A program made the translations under genes and the position numbers. 64,000 bases of DNA, taken from contig NZ_CP004393.1 in the NCBI RefSeq assembly GCF_000819565.1, forward strand, positions 1,674,001 to 1,738,000. Direction: 5' to 3'. Of this stretch, positions 45,295-55,563 are shown piece after piece. Within the stretch, counting starts at the first letter, position 1. The number at the start of each line of letters is the position of its first letter. This stretch comes from Celeribacter indicus (lineage in GTDB: Bacteria; Pseudomonadota; Alphaproteobacteria; Rhodobacterales; Rhodobacteraceae). The notes under the pieces were generated by a model. It searched no databases. It was not told where the DNA came from and saw only the letters and a list, made by a program, of their open reading frames with translations.

Positions 45295-46161
45295 TCAGAA
45301 GTCGAGCCGCAGACCCGCGCTCGCCAGCCCGTCGCCGTCCTGGATGCCGGCGGCGAGGTCGAGGGAGAAGACGCTCGGCGTCGCGATGCGCGCCCCGACC
45401 ACCGCGAGCGCCTCCTCGGTCTCGTCGACCGGGATGGAGACGAGTTCGGTCATTTCCACCATGCCGCCGAGCGTGTGGCGATAGGCGAATTCCATCTCGG
45501 TGGAGGCGTCGTTGGCGTCGTTGTAGAACAGCGCGGCGCTGAATTCGCCCGGTCCGATCCCGCGGGCGAGCTGGAATTTCGCATTGACCTCGCTGTCGCC
45601 GTCGTCGGTCAGTTCGAGCGCGGTTTCCGCCCCCCAGCCGCCGAGCAGCCATTCGCCGCCGACGCCGAGGATCGCGGCCTCGGTTTCCTCGACGTAATGC
45701 AGGGAGACCGCCGCGCCGTCCATCCGCAGCGCGGCGCCATAGGGCTGATAGTCGTTTTCGGTGATCGCGCCGTCCGTCGCCCGGCTCATGCCGATCTCCG
45801 ACCGCTCCAGCGCGGCGGAGAGGAAGACGTCGCTCAGCACCGGCCGCGCGAAGCTGTCGTAGGCCGGGCGGGGGTCACCGAAGGCGAGGCGGTCGCCATT
45901 GGCGAATTCATAGGTCAGCGCCGCATAGGTGTCGTGAACGCTTCCGGCCTCGCCATAGGCGCCGAGTTCGAGCCCGAGCCCCGGCGCGGTCGTCCGCCAG
46001 GTCGCGTTGCCGCCGAAATAGAAATCCTCGTCGCCGGTCCCGCTGCGCACGCCGATCTCGCCCCAGCCCTCGGCCTCCCACCAGCCCTGCGCGGCGAGCG
46101 GCAGCGCGGGCAGGCCCGTCAGGGAGAGTGCGAGAAGAAGGAGCGGGGCGCGGTGTGTCAT
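45295..46161 (-). CDS. Porin-like outer-membrane protein
   Basis: 288 residues: signal peptide (MTHRAPLLLLALSLTGLPAL), then beta-strand alternation throughout with many Gly and aromatic residues (EGWGEIGVRSGTGDEDFYFG, LSDVFLSAALERSEIG) and an ending LRLDF, whose terminal Phe is typical of beta-barrel proteins recognised by BamA. I do not recognise a specific porin family. Convergent with the cyclophilin pair, single gene. Confidence 0.7.
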   Translation of the reverse strand: MTHRAPLLLLALSLTGLPALPLAAQGWWEAEGWGEIGVRSGTGDEDFYFGGNATWRTTAPGLGLELGAYGEAGSVHDTYAALTYEFANGDRLAFGDPRPAYDSFARPVLSDVFLSAALERSEIGMSRATDGAITENDYQPYGAALRMDGAAVSLHYVEETEAAILGVGGEWLLGGWGAETALELTDDGDSEVNAKFQLARGIGPGEFSAALFYNDANDASTEMEFAYRHTLGGMVEMTELVSIPVDETEEALAVVGARIATPSVFSLDLAAGIQDGDGLASAGLRLDF

Positions 46162-46270
46162 GCGAAATGTTCTGGACCGAAAACGGAGAGGTTCAAGTCA
46201 AAAATGCAAGAGATCGGGAAGCTGTCGCGGAAAAGCCGCACCCGGCGTCGCGGATGCGGCAATCCGCCCG

Positions 46271-47560
46271 TCAGTCGCGCAGCACCACGAGGGCGTGGCG
46301 CTTCTTTCCGGCGGAGAGTTTCATCGGCGCGGCGAGCATGTCGGAGGTGACGAGAAGCCCCGCCTCCCGGTGGTCGGCATCGTTCACCTTCGCGCCGCCT
46401 TCGGCGAAGAGGCGCTTGGCCTCCTTGCCCGAACCGGCGAGGCCCGAACGCACGAAGAGCTGGACGATGGAGACGCCGTCGCCGATCTCCGCGGGCGTCA
46501 GTTCGAGCGTCGGGAGGTCGTCGCCGGTTCCGCCCTTCTCGAACACCTCGCGCGCGGTCGCCTCGGCGGCCTTCGCGGCCTCCTCGCCATGCAGCAGCTT
46601 CGTCACCTCGTTGGCGAGGACGATCTTCGCCGCGTTGATCTCCGAGCCTTCGAGCGCGCCGAGCCGGTCGCATTCGGCCACCGGAAGCTCGGTGTAGAGC
46701 TTGAGGAACCGGCCGGTGTCCGCATCGGTCGTGTTGCGCCAGAATTGCCAGAATTCATAGGGCGAGAGCATTTCGGCATTGAGCCAGACCGCGCCGCCCT
46801 GGCTCTTGCCCATCTTGCGCCCGTCCGAGGTGGTCAGCAGCGGTGTGGTCAGCCCGTAGATCTCGCGGTCGAGCACGCGGCGGGTCAGGTCGATGCCGTT
46901 CACGATATTGCCCCACTGGTCCGAGCCGCCCATCTGCAACAGGCAGCCGTAGCGGCGGTTCAGCTCGAGGAAATCGTAGGCCTGGAGGATCATGTAGTTG
47001 AATTCGAGGAAGGACAGCGACTGCTCGCGGTCGAGGCGCGATTTCACGCTCTCGAAGGACAGCATCCGGTTGACGGAGAAATGCCGCCCGATGTCGCGCA
47101 GGAAATCGAGGTAGTTCAGATCGTCGAGCCATTCGGCATTGTTGCGCATCAGCGCGAGATTGTCCTGCCCTGCCGCACCGCCGCCCGAGGCCGCGGTGCC
47201 CGCATCGCCATACTCGAGGTAGCGGGCGAAGACCCTCTGCATCCCGGCGATATTGGCGTCGATCTGTTCCGGCCCGAGGAGCGGACGCTCGTCGGAGCGG
47301 AAGGAGGGGTCGCCCACCTTGGTCGTGCCGCCGCCCATGAGGGTGATCGGCCGGTGCCCGGTCTTCTGGAACCAGCGCAGGAGCATGATGTTCAGCAGGT
47401 GCCCGACATGGAGCGACGCCGCCGTCGCGTCATAGCCGATATAGGCGGTGACCATTCCCGCGTTCAGGGCCTCGTCCAGCTCCTGAAGATTGGTGCAATC
47501 GGCCAGGAACCCGCGTTCGATGATGACGCGGAGAAATTCCGACTTCGGGTGGTAGGTCAT
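46271..47560 (-). CDS. tyrS: Tyrosyl-tRNA synthetase
   Basis: Class I synthetase of 429 residues. HIGH-type motif [10 protein letters not shown], a tyrosine pocket [16 protein letters not shown], the KMSKS variant [12 protein letters not shown] and a C-terminal S4-like RNA-binding domain ([18 protein letters not shown]). Standard length and order of domains. Upstream 70 bases separate it from anmK (divergent). Confidence 0.97.
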   Translation of the reverse strand: MTYHPKSEFLRVIIERGFLADCTNLQELDEALNAGMVTAYIGYDATAASLHVGHLLNIMLLRWFQKTGHRPITLMGGGTTKVGDPSFRSDERPLLGPEQIDANIAGMQRVFARYLEYGDAGTAASGGGAAGQDNLALMRNNAEWLDDLNYLDFLRDIGRHFSVNRMLSFESVKSRLDREQSLSFLEFNYMILQAYDFLELNRRYGCLLQMGGSDQWGNIVNGIDLTRRVLDREIYGLTTPLLTTSDGRKMGKSQGGAVWLNAEMLSPYEFWQFWRNTTDADTGRFLKLYTELPVAECDRLGALEGSEINAAKIVLANEVTKLLHGEEAAKAAEATAREVFEKGGTGDDLPTLELTPAEIGDGVSIVQLFVRSGLAGSGKEAKRLFAEGGAKVNDADHREAGLLVTSDMLAAPMKLSAGKKRHALVVLRD

Positions 47561-47630
47561 CGCTCTCTTTTCCGTTCAAAGGGTCAGTGCGGCCTGATAT
47601 ATCGGGGCGGGGGCCAAAGGGAAAGAGGTC

Positions 47631-48731
47631 ATGCAGGGCAGGGGCAAGGGAGAGGCGATCCGTGTCGCCGGATGCATGTCGGGCACCTCGCTCGACGGGG
47701 TGGACGTCGCCACGATCCTCACCGACGGGCGGGAGATCCTCGGCTTCGGCGACAGTGCCTGCCGGCCCTACGGCGCGCGCGAACAGGCGCTGCTGCGCGA
47801 GGGGCTGGGGACATGGGAGGTCGGGCCGGAGATCACCGAGCTGATCGAGACCGCCCATGCCGAGGCGCTGTCGCAGCTCGAGGGGTTCGACCTGATCGGC
47901 TTCCACGGCCAGACCTTCAACCACGCGCCCGAGGCGGGCCGCACCTTCCAGGCCGGGGACGGCGCGGTGCTGGCGGAGCTTTTCGACGTGCCGGTGGTCT
48001 GGGACTTCCGCTCCGCCGACATGCGGCTGGGCGGGCAGGGGGCGCCGCTCGCGCCCTTCTACCACCACGCGCTCGCCCGGCATATCGGCGCGACGGCGCC
48101 GGTCGCCTTTCTCAACATGGGCGGGGTCGGCAATATCACCTGGGCCGATCCCTCGGTCGCGGATCCGGCCGCGCCCGGCGCGCTGCTCGCCTTCGACACC
48201 GGGCCCGCGAACGCGCCGGTGAACGATCTCGTCGCCGCCCGGCTCGGCCTGGCCTTCGACGCGGGCGGGGCGCTTGCCGCGCGCGGCACGCCGGAGATGG
48301 AGATCGTGGCGGCGGGGCTCGCCAATCCCTATTTCTTCCGCATGCCGCCGAAATCGCTCGACCGCAACGCCTTCCACGGGCTGCTCGAGGCGGTCGCGCC
48401 GCTGTCCGACGCGGATGCCGCCGCGACGCTCACGGCCTTTTCCGCCGCCGCCGTGGCGCGGGCGATGGACCATTGCCCGACGCCGCCCGCGGTCCTCCAT
48501 GTGACCGGGGGCGGGCGGCACAACGCGACGCTCATGGCGATGATCGCGGCGGCGGTGGACTGTCCGGTGCGGCCGGTGGAAGAGGCGGGGCTCGACGGCG
48601 ACATGCTCGAGGCGCAGGCCTTCGCCTATCTCGCCGCGCGGGTGATCGCGGGCCTTCCGACCTCCGCGCCCGGCACGACGGGTGTGCGCGCGGCGATCGG
48701 TGGCGGCAGGATCTCGCGCCCTGCCGCATGA
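47631..48731 (+). CDS. anmK: Anhydro-N-acetylmuramic acid kinase
   Basis: Recycles cell-wall anhydro-MurNAc by phosphorylating and opening its ring. 366 residues with the ATP-site start [16 protein letters not shown], the [19 protein letters not shown] block, MGGVGNITW and the C-terminal [20 protein letters not shown]. Divergent from tyrS, fitting the common anmK-tyrS arrangement in proteobacteria. Confidence 0.95.
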   Translation: MQGRGKGEAIRVAGCMSGTSLDGVDVATILTDGREILGFGDSACRPYGAREQALLREGLGTWEVGPEITELIETAHAEALSQLEGFDLIGFHGQTFNHAPEAGRTFQAGDGAVLAELFDVPVVWDFRSADMRLGGQGAPLAPFYHHALARHIGATAPVAFLNMGGVGNITWADPSVADPAAPGALLAFDTGPANAPVNDLVAARLGLAFDAGGALAARGTPEMEIVAAGLANPYFFRMPPKSLDRNAFHGLLEAVAPLSDADAAATLTAFSAAAVARAMDHCPTPPAVLHVTGGGRHNATLMAMIAAAVDCPVRPVEEAGLDGDMLEAQAFAYLAARVIAGLPTSAPGTTGVRAAIGGGRISRPAA

Positions 48732-49171
48732 CCGGCCCCTGGCCATGGTTCATCAGTGATTGGAACCTGTGTCCGACATCCGGTGTGGCCGCTGGCGGGC
48801 AGGCACTTGCCGGGTTTCCCCGGTACCTGCCCGACCAGCCTCGTAACACCACTCACTACCCAAGGGCGCCTGACGGGACGTCCTTTGACCCCCTCACTCA
48901 CTAACTGACGTTAGGTTAACCCATCTCCCTCAGGTTGACAGTCCGGTTTCCCTTACCCTGACGCTCCCGGAGGCGGAAAATGCGCGTGCTTTTCCCGCGG
49001 GCGGGGGGAAATGCCTGCGAAATGGGCGGAAAATCGGATGCTTCCGTCTGCCGGTGCGAGGCTGCTAGCGGTAACTCATCCCTGCCGTGTGGGACCGGGC
49101 CGGGCGCCGGTCGCAGTTTTGCAAGACGATTCGCGAAAGGGGAAGGCCGGTGTCGCAGGGGCGACAGCGGG
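48732..49171. other. Intergenic region with a strong nested hairpin
   Basis: 440 bases without a gene. At 48791-48839 a long stem (GCTGG plus CGGGCAGG pairing with CCTGCCCG, A-bulge, CCAGC) encloses an inner CCGGG-TTTC-CCCGG hairpin. There is no T-run, so it is not an ordinary terminator. An AT-richer stretch with GTTAGGTTAAC-like repeats follows near 48904-48921. Confidence 0.5.
48791..48839. repeat. Nested inverted repeat downstream of anmK
   Basis: Outer stem of 13 pairs (one bulged A) between 48791-48804 and 48825-48839, inner hairpin CCGGG/CCCGG at 48810-48823. Possible RNA structure or protein-binding site; no terminator tail. See the finding on this element. Confidence 0.6.
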
Positions 49172-49618
49172 TCACCCGCTTGCGGCGGGGATCGTGAAGC
49201 CCGGCGCGGCCAGTTCGAACCCGTCGAAGCGGAAGCCGGGGGAGACGGTGCAGCCGACGAGCGTCCAGTCCCCGAGGCTGCGCGCCGCCTGCCAGTGGCC
49301 TTCGGGGACGAGGATCTGCGGGCTTTGTCCGGCGGCGAGATCGGCGCCCAGCAGGTGATCGCGCGCCGGCCCCCGGTCGGTGTCGGAGATCGACAGCCGG
49401 AGCGGCCCGCCGGCGTAGAAATGCCAGATCTCCGCCGCATCGACCCTGTGCCAGTGGCTCGCCTCGCCGGCGCGCAGCAGGAAATAGATGCAGGTGCCGG
49501 ACGGCCGTGCGCCGGGCGCGGCGGCGGCCGCCCAAGTCTGCCGGAAATGTCCGCCCTCGGGATGCGGGGCAAGGTCGAGGCGGCGGATCAGATCCTCCGC
49601 AGTGATGGTTTTGTCCAA
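49172..49618 (-). CDS. Cupin protein (DUF985)
   Basis: 148 residues of the DUF985 cupin family: LDLAPHPEGGHFRQTWAAAA, CIYFLLRAGEASHWHRVDAA with metal-ligand-type His residues, EIWHFYAGGPLRLSISDTD, HLLGADLAAGQSPQILVPEG, and the terminal GCTVSPGFRFDGFELA. Substrate unknown. Divergent from the lipoprotein gene at 49736 across an AT-rich promoter region. Confidence 0.9.
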   Translation of the reverse strand: MDKTITAEDLIRRLDLAPHPEGGHFRQTWAAAAAPGARPSGTCIYFLLRAGEASHWHRVDAAEIWHFYAGGPLRLSISDTDRGPARDHLLGADLAAGQSPQILVPEGHWQAARSLGDWTLVGCTVSPGFRFDGFELAAPGFTIPAASG

Positions 49619-49735
49619 GACTGAGGCTCCTTTACGGGAATTCCGAAAATTCTATCAAAAAATGTAAATTCTTTGGAAACCTTTTCCGTGGCTTGCGGTT
49701 GTACCTCGAGACAACAAACGACTGGGAGCCTCTCC

Positions 49736-50014
49736 ATGAAAAAGCAGACCCTTCTGGCGCTCGCCTTCGCCGTCCCGACCCTCGCCGCCTGCACGGACAT
49801 GACCACGTCGCAGCAGAATTCCGCAGTCGGGGCCGCCGCCGGTGCCGGCCTTGGATATCTGACCGCCGATGCTCTTGGCGCGAACGATGAATGGAGGGTG
49901 CTCGCAACGCTCGGCGGCGCCGCTGCCGGGACGATGGTGGCCGAGAACCAGAACAAGGCGACCTGTGCTTACGCCAACGGGCGGGGCGGCTATTACACCG
50001 CGCCGTGCCCGTGA
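49736..50014 (+). CDS. Small lipoprotein with glycine zipper
   Basis: 92 residues: lipobox LAAC (Cys19) and a Gly/Ala-repeat segment (AVGAAAGAGLGYLTADALGA) with a second LGGAAAGTMVAENQ. This is the glycine-zipper plan of small outer-membrane lipoproteins related to the 17-kDa antigen or SlyB. Cys residues near the C-terminus (TCAYANG, APCP) may pair. Start fits GGGAG 7 bases upstream. Function unknown, likely envelope stability. Confidence 0.85.
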   Translation: MKKQTLLALAFAVPTLAACTDMTTSQQNSAVGAAAGAGLGYLTADALGANDEWRVLATLGGAAAGTMVAENQNKATCAYANGRGGYYTAPCP

Positions 50015-50077
50015 GGCAGTTCCGCGTGTTGTAACGAGTGTTGTGGGTATCGTAACAAGTTTGCTGTTTGCAGGGGG

Positions 50078-50105
50078 CCCCGCATCTTCGGATGCGGGGT
50101 TCTTC
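50078..50105 (+). terminator. Terminator after the small lipoprotein gene
   Basis: Nine-bp stem CCCCGCATC/GATGCGGGG (50078-50086 with 50091-50099), TTCG tetraloop, T-containing tail. 63 bases beyond the stop. Confidence 0.8.
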
Positions 50106-50136
50106 CGTCTGTCGCCCCCTCCGGCGAAGGGTGCGG

Positions 50137-50736
50137 TCAGAGGAGGGGAATATGCGGGGCGATGTGCGGCGCGATCGCGCCCGCCCGGCGGGGGTCGTCC
50201 ATGATCTCCACCGACCGTTTGAAGGGCGTGAAGCCGGAGCGGATGTAGAAGGCCAGGGCCTGCGGGCTGTCGAGCGTGCAGGTGTGCACGAAGAACCGCC
50301 GGACGGGCCGGGCGAAGACCCGCGCGAGCGCCTGTTCCATCAGCCAGCGGCCGGCGCCCGTGCCGATGAGTTCCGGCGCGAGCCCGAAGAAGGCCAGTTC
50401 CGTGTTGTCGGGATCGCGGAAATCGAGCTCCAGAAGGCCGAGATCCTCGCCCCCCTTGCGCAGCGAATACACCTCCACCTCCGGCGCGTGCAGGATCGTG
50501 GCGAGCGCCGCGTCGCCCATGGAGAGCCGCGAGACCCAGAGCCAGTCCTCGCCCACCCGCCGGTAGAGCGCGCGATACCAGTCGGGTGCGGGCGCGGGAT
50601 GGGCGACGAGCTCCACCCCCTCCGGCGCGCGGATGTCGCGCGGGGCGGGGCGGTCGGTCATCTCCAGCCAGGTGACCACGGCGGCGAGCTTGCCGGGGGG
50701 CAGGTCGTGGGTTCCGTCGGGAAAGTCACATGTCAT
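50137..50736 (-). CDS. GNAT-family acetyltransferase
   Basis: 199 residues from ATG 50736. The GNAT fold is visible in LGLLELDFRDPDNTELAFFG, LIGTGAGRWLMEQALAR (pantetheine-binding loop) and LDSPQALAFYIRSGFTPFKR. Acetyl-CoA-dependent, substrate not predictable. Divergent from an alpha/beta hydrolase; a GGAGG-type ribosome-binding site supports the start. Confidence 0.87.
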   Translation of the reverse strand: MTCDFPDGTHDLPPGKLAAVVTWLEMTDRPAPRDIRAPEGVELVAHPAPAPDWYRALYRRVGEDWLWVSRLSMGDAALATILHAPEVEVYSLRKGGEDLGLLELDFRDPDNTELAFFGLAPELIGTGAGRWLMEQALARVFARPVRRFFVHTCTLDSPQALAFYIRSGFTPFKRSVEIMDDPRRAGAIAPHIAPHIPLL

Positions 50737-50890
50737 CTGCCGCGCCTCCGTCGCATCGCCGTTCACGATTTCTTGGTCACAGGAACAGGACGGTCCGGCC
50801 CCCGTTGAGTTCGGGAACAGGGAGCACAGATGGGCTCCCGATGCAACAGGCCGGATGGAGCCGTTGCAGCAGGAGAGAGGAGAAACCGGG

Positions 50891-51727
50891 ATGGATGGTT
50901 CGTTTTCCGTGACGGATGTGGAGGTCAACGGCGTGAAGCTGCATGTCGAACAGAAGGGGACGGGGCGGCCCGTCGTGCTGATCCACGGCTGGCCGCTGTC
51001 CGCCGCGGCCTGGGCACCGCAGGTGGATGCGCTGGCGGAGGCCGGCTTTCGCGTCGTCGCCTATGACCGCCGCGGCTTCGGCCGGTCGGGCAAGCCCTTT
51101 GACGGATATGATTACGACACGCTCGCGGACGATCTCGCCGGGCTGATGGAGGCGATGGAGCTCGAGGACGTGACGCTGGTCGGCTTCTCGATGGGCGGCG
51201 GCGAGGTGGCGCGTTATGTCGGGTCGGAGGGCAACGCGCGGCTGCATTCCATCGTCTTCGCCTCTGCCGTGCCGCCCTATCTCATGCGGACGGAGGACAA
51301 TCCGAACGGTCCGCTGAGCGAGGAGGAGGCGCAAGGGATGGAGCGGGATCTGCGGGAGGACCGCGACGCCTTCTTCGCGGATTTCGCGCGGAAGTTCTAC
51401 ACGGCGGGCGAGGATCTGGCCGTCCCGGAGGCGGAGCTGGAGACGGCGGTGGAGCTGAGCCGGCAATCGGACCGGAAGGCGGCGCTCGATTGCATGGAGG
51501 CCTTCGGGACCACGGATTTCCGCGCCGATCTCCAGAACGTCAGGGTGCCGACCCTCGTGCTGCATGGCGATGCCGACGGGATCGTGCCGCTCGAGGGGTC
51601 GGGCGCGCGGACCCACCGCGCCATCGCGGGGAGCCGGCTGCACGTCATCGAGGGCGCGCCGCATGGCTGCAACGTGAGCCATGCGGAGGAGTTCAACGCC
51701 GTGCTGACGGATTTCCTGAGCCGGTGA
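50891..51727 (+). CDS. Alpha/beta hydrolase (chloroperoxidase-like)
   Basis: 278 residues. The nucleophile is Ser100 in GFSMGGGE; Asp in LHGDADGIVPLEG and His in EGAPHGCN complete the triad. RPVVLIHGWPLSAAAWAPQ and YDRRGFGRSGKPFDGYDYDT are signatures of the non-haem chloroperoxidase/esterase group. Cytoplasmic by sequence. Substrate unknown. Confidence 0.9.
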   Translation: MDGSFSVTDVEVNGVKLHVEQKGTGRPVVLIHGWPLSAAAWAPQVDALAEAGFRVVAYDRRGFGRSGKPFDGYDYDTLADDLAGLMEAMELEDVTLVGFSMGGGEVARYVGSEGNARLHSIVFASAVPPYLMRTEDNPNGPLSEEEAQGMERDLREDRDAFFADFARKFYTAGEDLAVPEAELETAVELSRQSDRKAALDCMEAFGTTDFRADLQNVRVPTLVLHGDADGIVPLEGSGARTHRAIAGSRLHVIEGAPHGCNVSHAEEFNAVLTDFLSR

Positions 51728-51746
51728 GCCGGGACGGCGCGCCGCA

Positions 51747-51775
51747 AAAAGCCCCGCCGGACAGGCAGGGCTTTC
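51747..51775. terminator. Bidirectional terminator between hydrolase and eno
   Basis: Stem AAAGCCCCGCC/GGCAGGGCTTT (51748-51758 with 51764-51774, one mismatch) flanked by T-tracts on both strands, between two convergent genes. Confidence 0.75.
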
Positions 51776-51799
51776 TCTTGTGAAACCAGAGGTTTGCGC

Positions 51800-53140
<1,341 letters not shown>

Positions 53141-53193
53141 TCAACAGGCCATGCGCTAACATCGTGCGGGGCTTCGGCTTTTCGCGGCGGGGA

Positions 53194-54102
53194 TCAGGCG
53201 CCGCGCGGTCCGGCCGCCGTGTCGGCCGCTGCCCGGTGCGCCCGCGCGAGCTGGCGTTCGCGCAGGAAGGTGTAGAGGCCGGAGGCGATGATGAGCGCGG
53301 AGCCGAGCCAGGTGAGCAGGTCCGGCCGTTCGCCGAAGACCACGACGCCCGCGATCATCGTGAAGATGAGGCGGGTGTAGCGGAACGGCGTGACGGCGGA
53401 GGCATCGCCGAGCCGCATCCCCGCCACGATCGCCGCATAGCCCAGCACGCCGAAGGTGATGCCGCCCGCGACCTTCAGCAGGTCGGCGGCCTGGGGCGTG
53501 ACGGCGCTGTCGCCGGAAAGCCAGAGGTTGAGCAGGGTCGCGGGGATCACCGCGAGGAAGGCCTGGAAGGAGACCACGCTCGAGGGCACGGCGGCGTCCA
53601 TCACGCGGGTCATCAGGTCGCGCGTCGCCACCGCGATGACGGCGACGAGCACCCAGAGCACCTGCGGATCGAAGCCCGCGAGGCCGGGGCGGATGATGAC
53701 GAGCACGCCGGCGAAGCCGACCGCGATGGCGAGCCAGCGCCGCCAGCCGACGCGCTCGCCGAGAAACAGCGCCGCGCCGAGCGTGACCGCGAGGGGCATC
53801 GACTGGAACACGGCGCCGACGATGGAGATTTCCGCGCGCGACAGGGCGGTGGTGAAGGCGACGGTCGCCACCGCCTCGGTCAGCGCGCGCAGGAGCACGA
53901 GGGGCCGCCAGTTGCGCGGCACGAAGACCGCCTGTCCCTTGGCGCGGGCCCAGATCAGGAAGATGACGGCGCAGCCCGTGGCGATGAAGAACACGGCCTC
54001 GCCCACGGGAAGGCTCTGGGAGAGGAGCTTGATGAACATGTCCTCGAGCGTGAAGGCCGCCATGGAGGCGATCACGAGGAGAATGGCGGTGACGTTGTTC
54101 AT
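53194..54102 (-). CDS. EamA/DMT-family transporter
   Basis: 302 residues from ATG 54102 with ten hydrophobic helices in two five-helix halves (NVTAILLVIASMAAFTLEDM, FIKLLSQSLPVGEAVFFIAT in the first). Drug/metabolite or amino-acid exporter of the inner membrane; substrate unknown. The gene lies downstream of the Fur-family gene with a 158-base gap. Confidence 0.9.
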   Translation of the reverse strand: MNNVTAILLVIASMAAFTLEDMFIKLLSQSLPVGEAVFFIATGCAVIFLIWARAKGQAVFVPRNWRPLVLLRALTEAVATVAFTTALSRAEISIVGAVFQSMPLAVTLGAALFLGERVGWRRWLAIAVGFAGVLVIIRPGLAGFDPQVLWVLVAVIAVATRDLMTRVMDAAVPSSVVSFQAFLAVIPATLLNLWLSGDSAVTPQAADLLKVAGGITFGVLGYAAIVAGMRLGDASAVTPFRYTRLIFTMIAGVVVFGERPDLLTWLGSALIIASGLYTFLRERQLARAHRAAADTAAGPRGA

Positions 54103-54260
54103 CTTCTCGGCCTTTGCATGGGGAGAGTGTCCGAGGCTTTGCCGCGATCCCGCGGAGGGGGCAAGGGCGGGAGGGGTGTCAAAGCTGCGGACGGGGGGTG
54201 CGCGAACGCGCACATTGAAGAGAGGCTGCGCGGCGTGCGGCCTCGCGCGGACCGGTCGTG

Positions 54261-54671
54261 TCAGGGCTTCTTGCGCGTGCCGTAGAGTTCGAAGCGGTGG
54301 CCGGTCAGCTCGTAGCCGAGCCGTTCGGCGATGCGTTCCTGAAGCGCCTCGATCTCCGGGTCGAAGAATTCGATCACCTGGCCGGTCTCCATGTCGATGA
54401 GATGGTCGTGATGGGCGCGGTCGGCGGCCTCGTAGCGGGCGCGCCCGTCGCCGAAGTCGAGCTTCTCGAGGATGCCGCGCTCCTCGAAGAGGCGGACCGT
54501 GCGGTAGACCGTGGCGAGCGAGATGCCTGCATCCTTCGCGGAGGCGCGGGCATAGAGTTCCTCGACATCGGGATGGTCGCGCGCCTCGTCGAGCACCGAG
54601 GCAATGACCCGGCGCTGGTCTGTCAGGCGCAGCCCCTTGGCCTCGCAGCGGGAGAGGATCGTGGTCGGCAT
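54261..54671 (-). CDS. Fur-family metal-responsive regulator (Mur/Fur type)
   Basis: 136 residues. A winged-helix N-terminus (RLTDQRRVIASVLDEARDHP, ISLATVYRTVRLFEERGILE) is followed by the metal site ADRAHHDHLIDMETG. The C-terminal CxxC zinc site of many Fur proteins is missing, as in alphaproteobacterial Fur/Mur, where the protein controls manganese genes. The HxH spacing differs from Irr. Which metal it senses cannot be decided from sequence. Confidence 0.92.
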   Translation of the reverse strand: MPTTILSRCEAKGLRLTDQRRVIASVLDEARDHPDVEELYARASAKDAGISLATVYRTVRLFEERGILEKLDFGDGRARYEAADRAHHDHLIDMETGQVIEFFDPEIEALQERIAERLGYELTGHRFELYGTRKKP

Positions 54672-54732
54672 CTGGCCTCCGGTTCGGTCGTGGACCCCAC
54701 GTTAGGCAATGGCGCGGGCGGGGTCCAGCCCC

Positions 54733-55563
54733 TCAGGTCACGAGCCGTCCCTCCATCACCCGCACCGCGGCGCCGCCGATGGTCACGGCCTCGGGCGTCG
54801 CGGTGACGGAGATGCGGGAGGGCCGCCCCATGTCGTCGCCCTGGTGGACGGTGAAGACCGCCCTGTCGCCCGTCCCGGCCAAGAGCCGCCCGAGCGCCGC
54901 GGCGGCGGAGCCGGTCGCGGGATCCTCGGGCACGTTGTCGAGCGGGGCGAACATGCGCATGTGGATCGTGTCGCCGTCGCGCCAGTAGGGCGCCTGGGCG
55001 AAATCGAGCCCGGCGGGATGGAGCGCGTTGCCCGCGCGGAAGGCCGCGAGATCGGTCGCGATCCGCGACAGGGCGGCGCGGGAGGCGAGTTCGGTGAAGG
55101 TGAAGGCGAGCCCCATCCCGGCCATGACCGGCGGGCCTGCGAGATCGGCGCGGGCCAGTCCCAGCGCGGCGGCGACGAGGTCGGGGGCGGGCCGGGCGAG
55201 GATCTCGAGCGGCTGGCGGGCGACGAAATGGGCCCGCCCGTCATGCGCCACCGCGTCGATCCGTCCGATCTTCAGCTCGAGCCGCATCTGCGGCCCGTGC
55301 CCCAGGCCGGCCAGCGCCACCGCCGCGCCGATGGTCGGATGGCCGGCGAAGGGCACCTCTGCCACCGGGGTGAAGATGCGCAGCCTCGCGGTATGGGCCG
55401 GATCCTCGGGCGGGTAGAGAAACACGGTTTCCGAGTAGTTGAACTCCCGCGCGATCTCCTGGAGCCGGGGCTCGGGCAGGTCCTGCGCCTCGGGGATCAC
55501 GGCCAGGGGATTGCCGCCGAAGGGGCGGTCGGTGAAGACGTCGTAGGTGAGGTATCGGGTCAC
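54733..55563 (-). CDS. PhzF-like isomerase family protein
   Basis: 276 residues from GTG 55563, which overlaps the upstream antiporter stop (GTGA). PhzF-fold signature: FTDRPFGGNPLAVIPEAQDL, REFNYSETVFLYPPEDPAHT, FAGHPTIGAAVALAGLG and VPEDPATGSAAAALGRLLA. The family includes diaminopimelate-epimerase-like enzymes of largely unknown reactions. Linkage to the antiporter looks accidental. Confidence 0.92.
   Translation of the reverse strand: MTRYLTYDVFTDRPFGGNPLAVIPEAQDLPEPRLQEIAREFNYSETVFLYPPEDPAHTARLRIFTPVAEVPFAGHPTIGAAVALAGLGHGPQMRLELKIGRIDAVAHDGRAHFVARQPLEILARPAPDLVAAALGLARADLAGPPVMAGMGLAFTFTELASRAALSRIATDLAAFRAGNALHPAGLDFAQAPYWRDGDTIHMRMFAPLDNVPEDPATGSAAAALGRLLAGTGDRAVFTVHQGDDMGRPSRISVTATPEAVTIGGAAVRVMEGRLVT

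Noticed and set aside
46160..48904. 914-residue open frame on the plus strand spanning tyrS and anmK
   Set aside because: Opposite strand of tyrS and wrong frame of anmK; product is Arg/Gly/Ala-rich without motifs.
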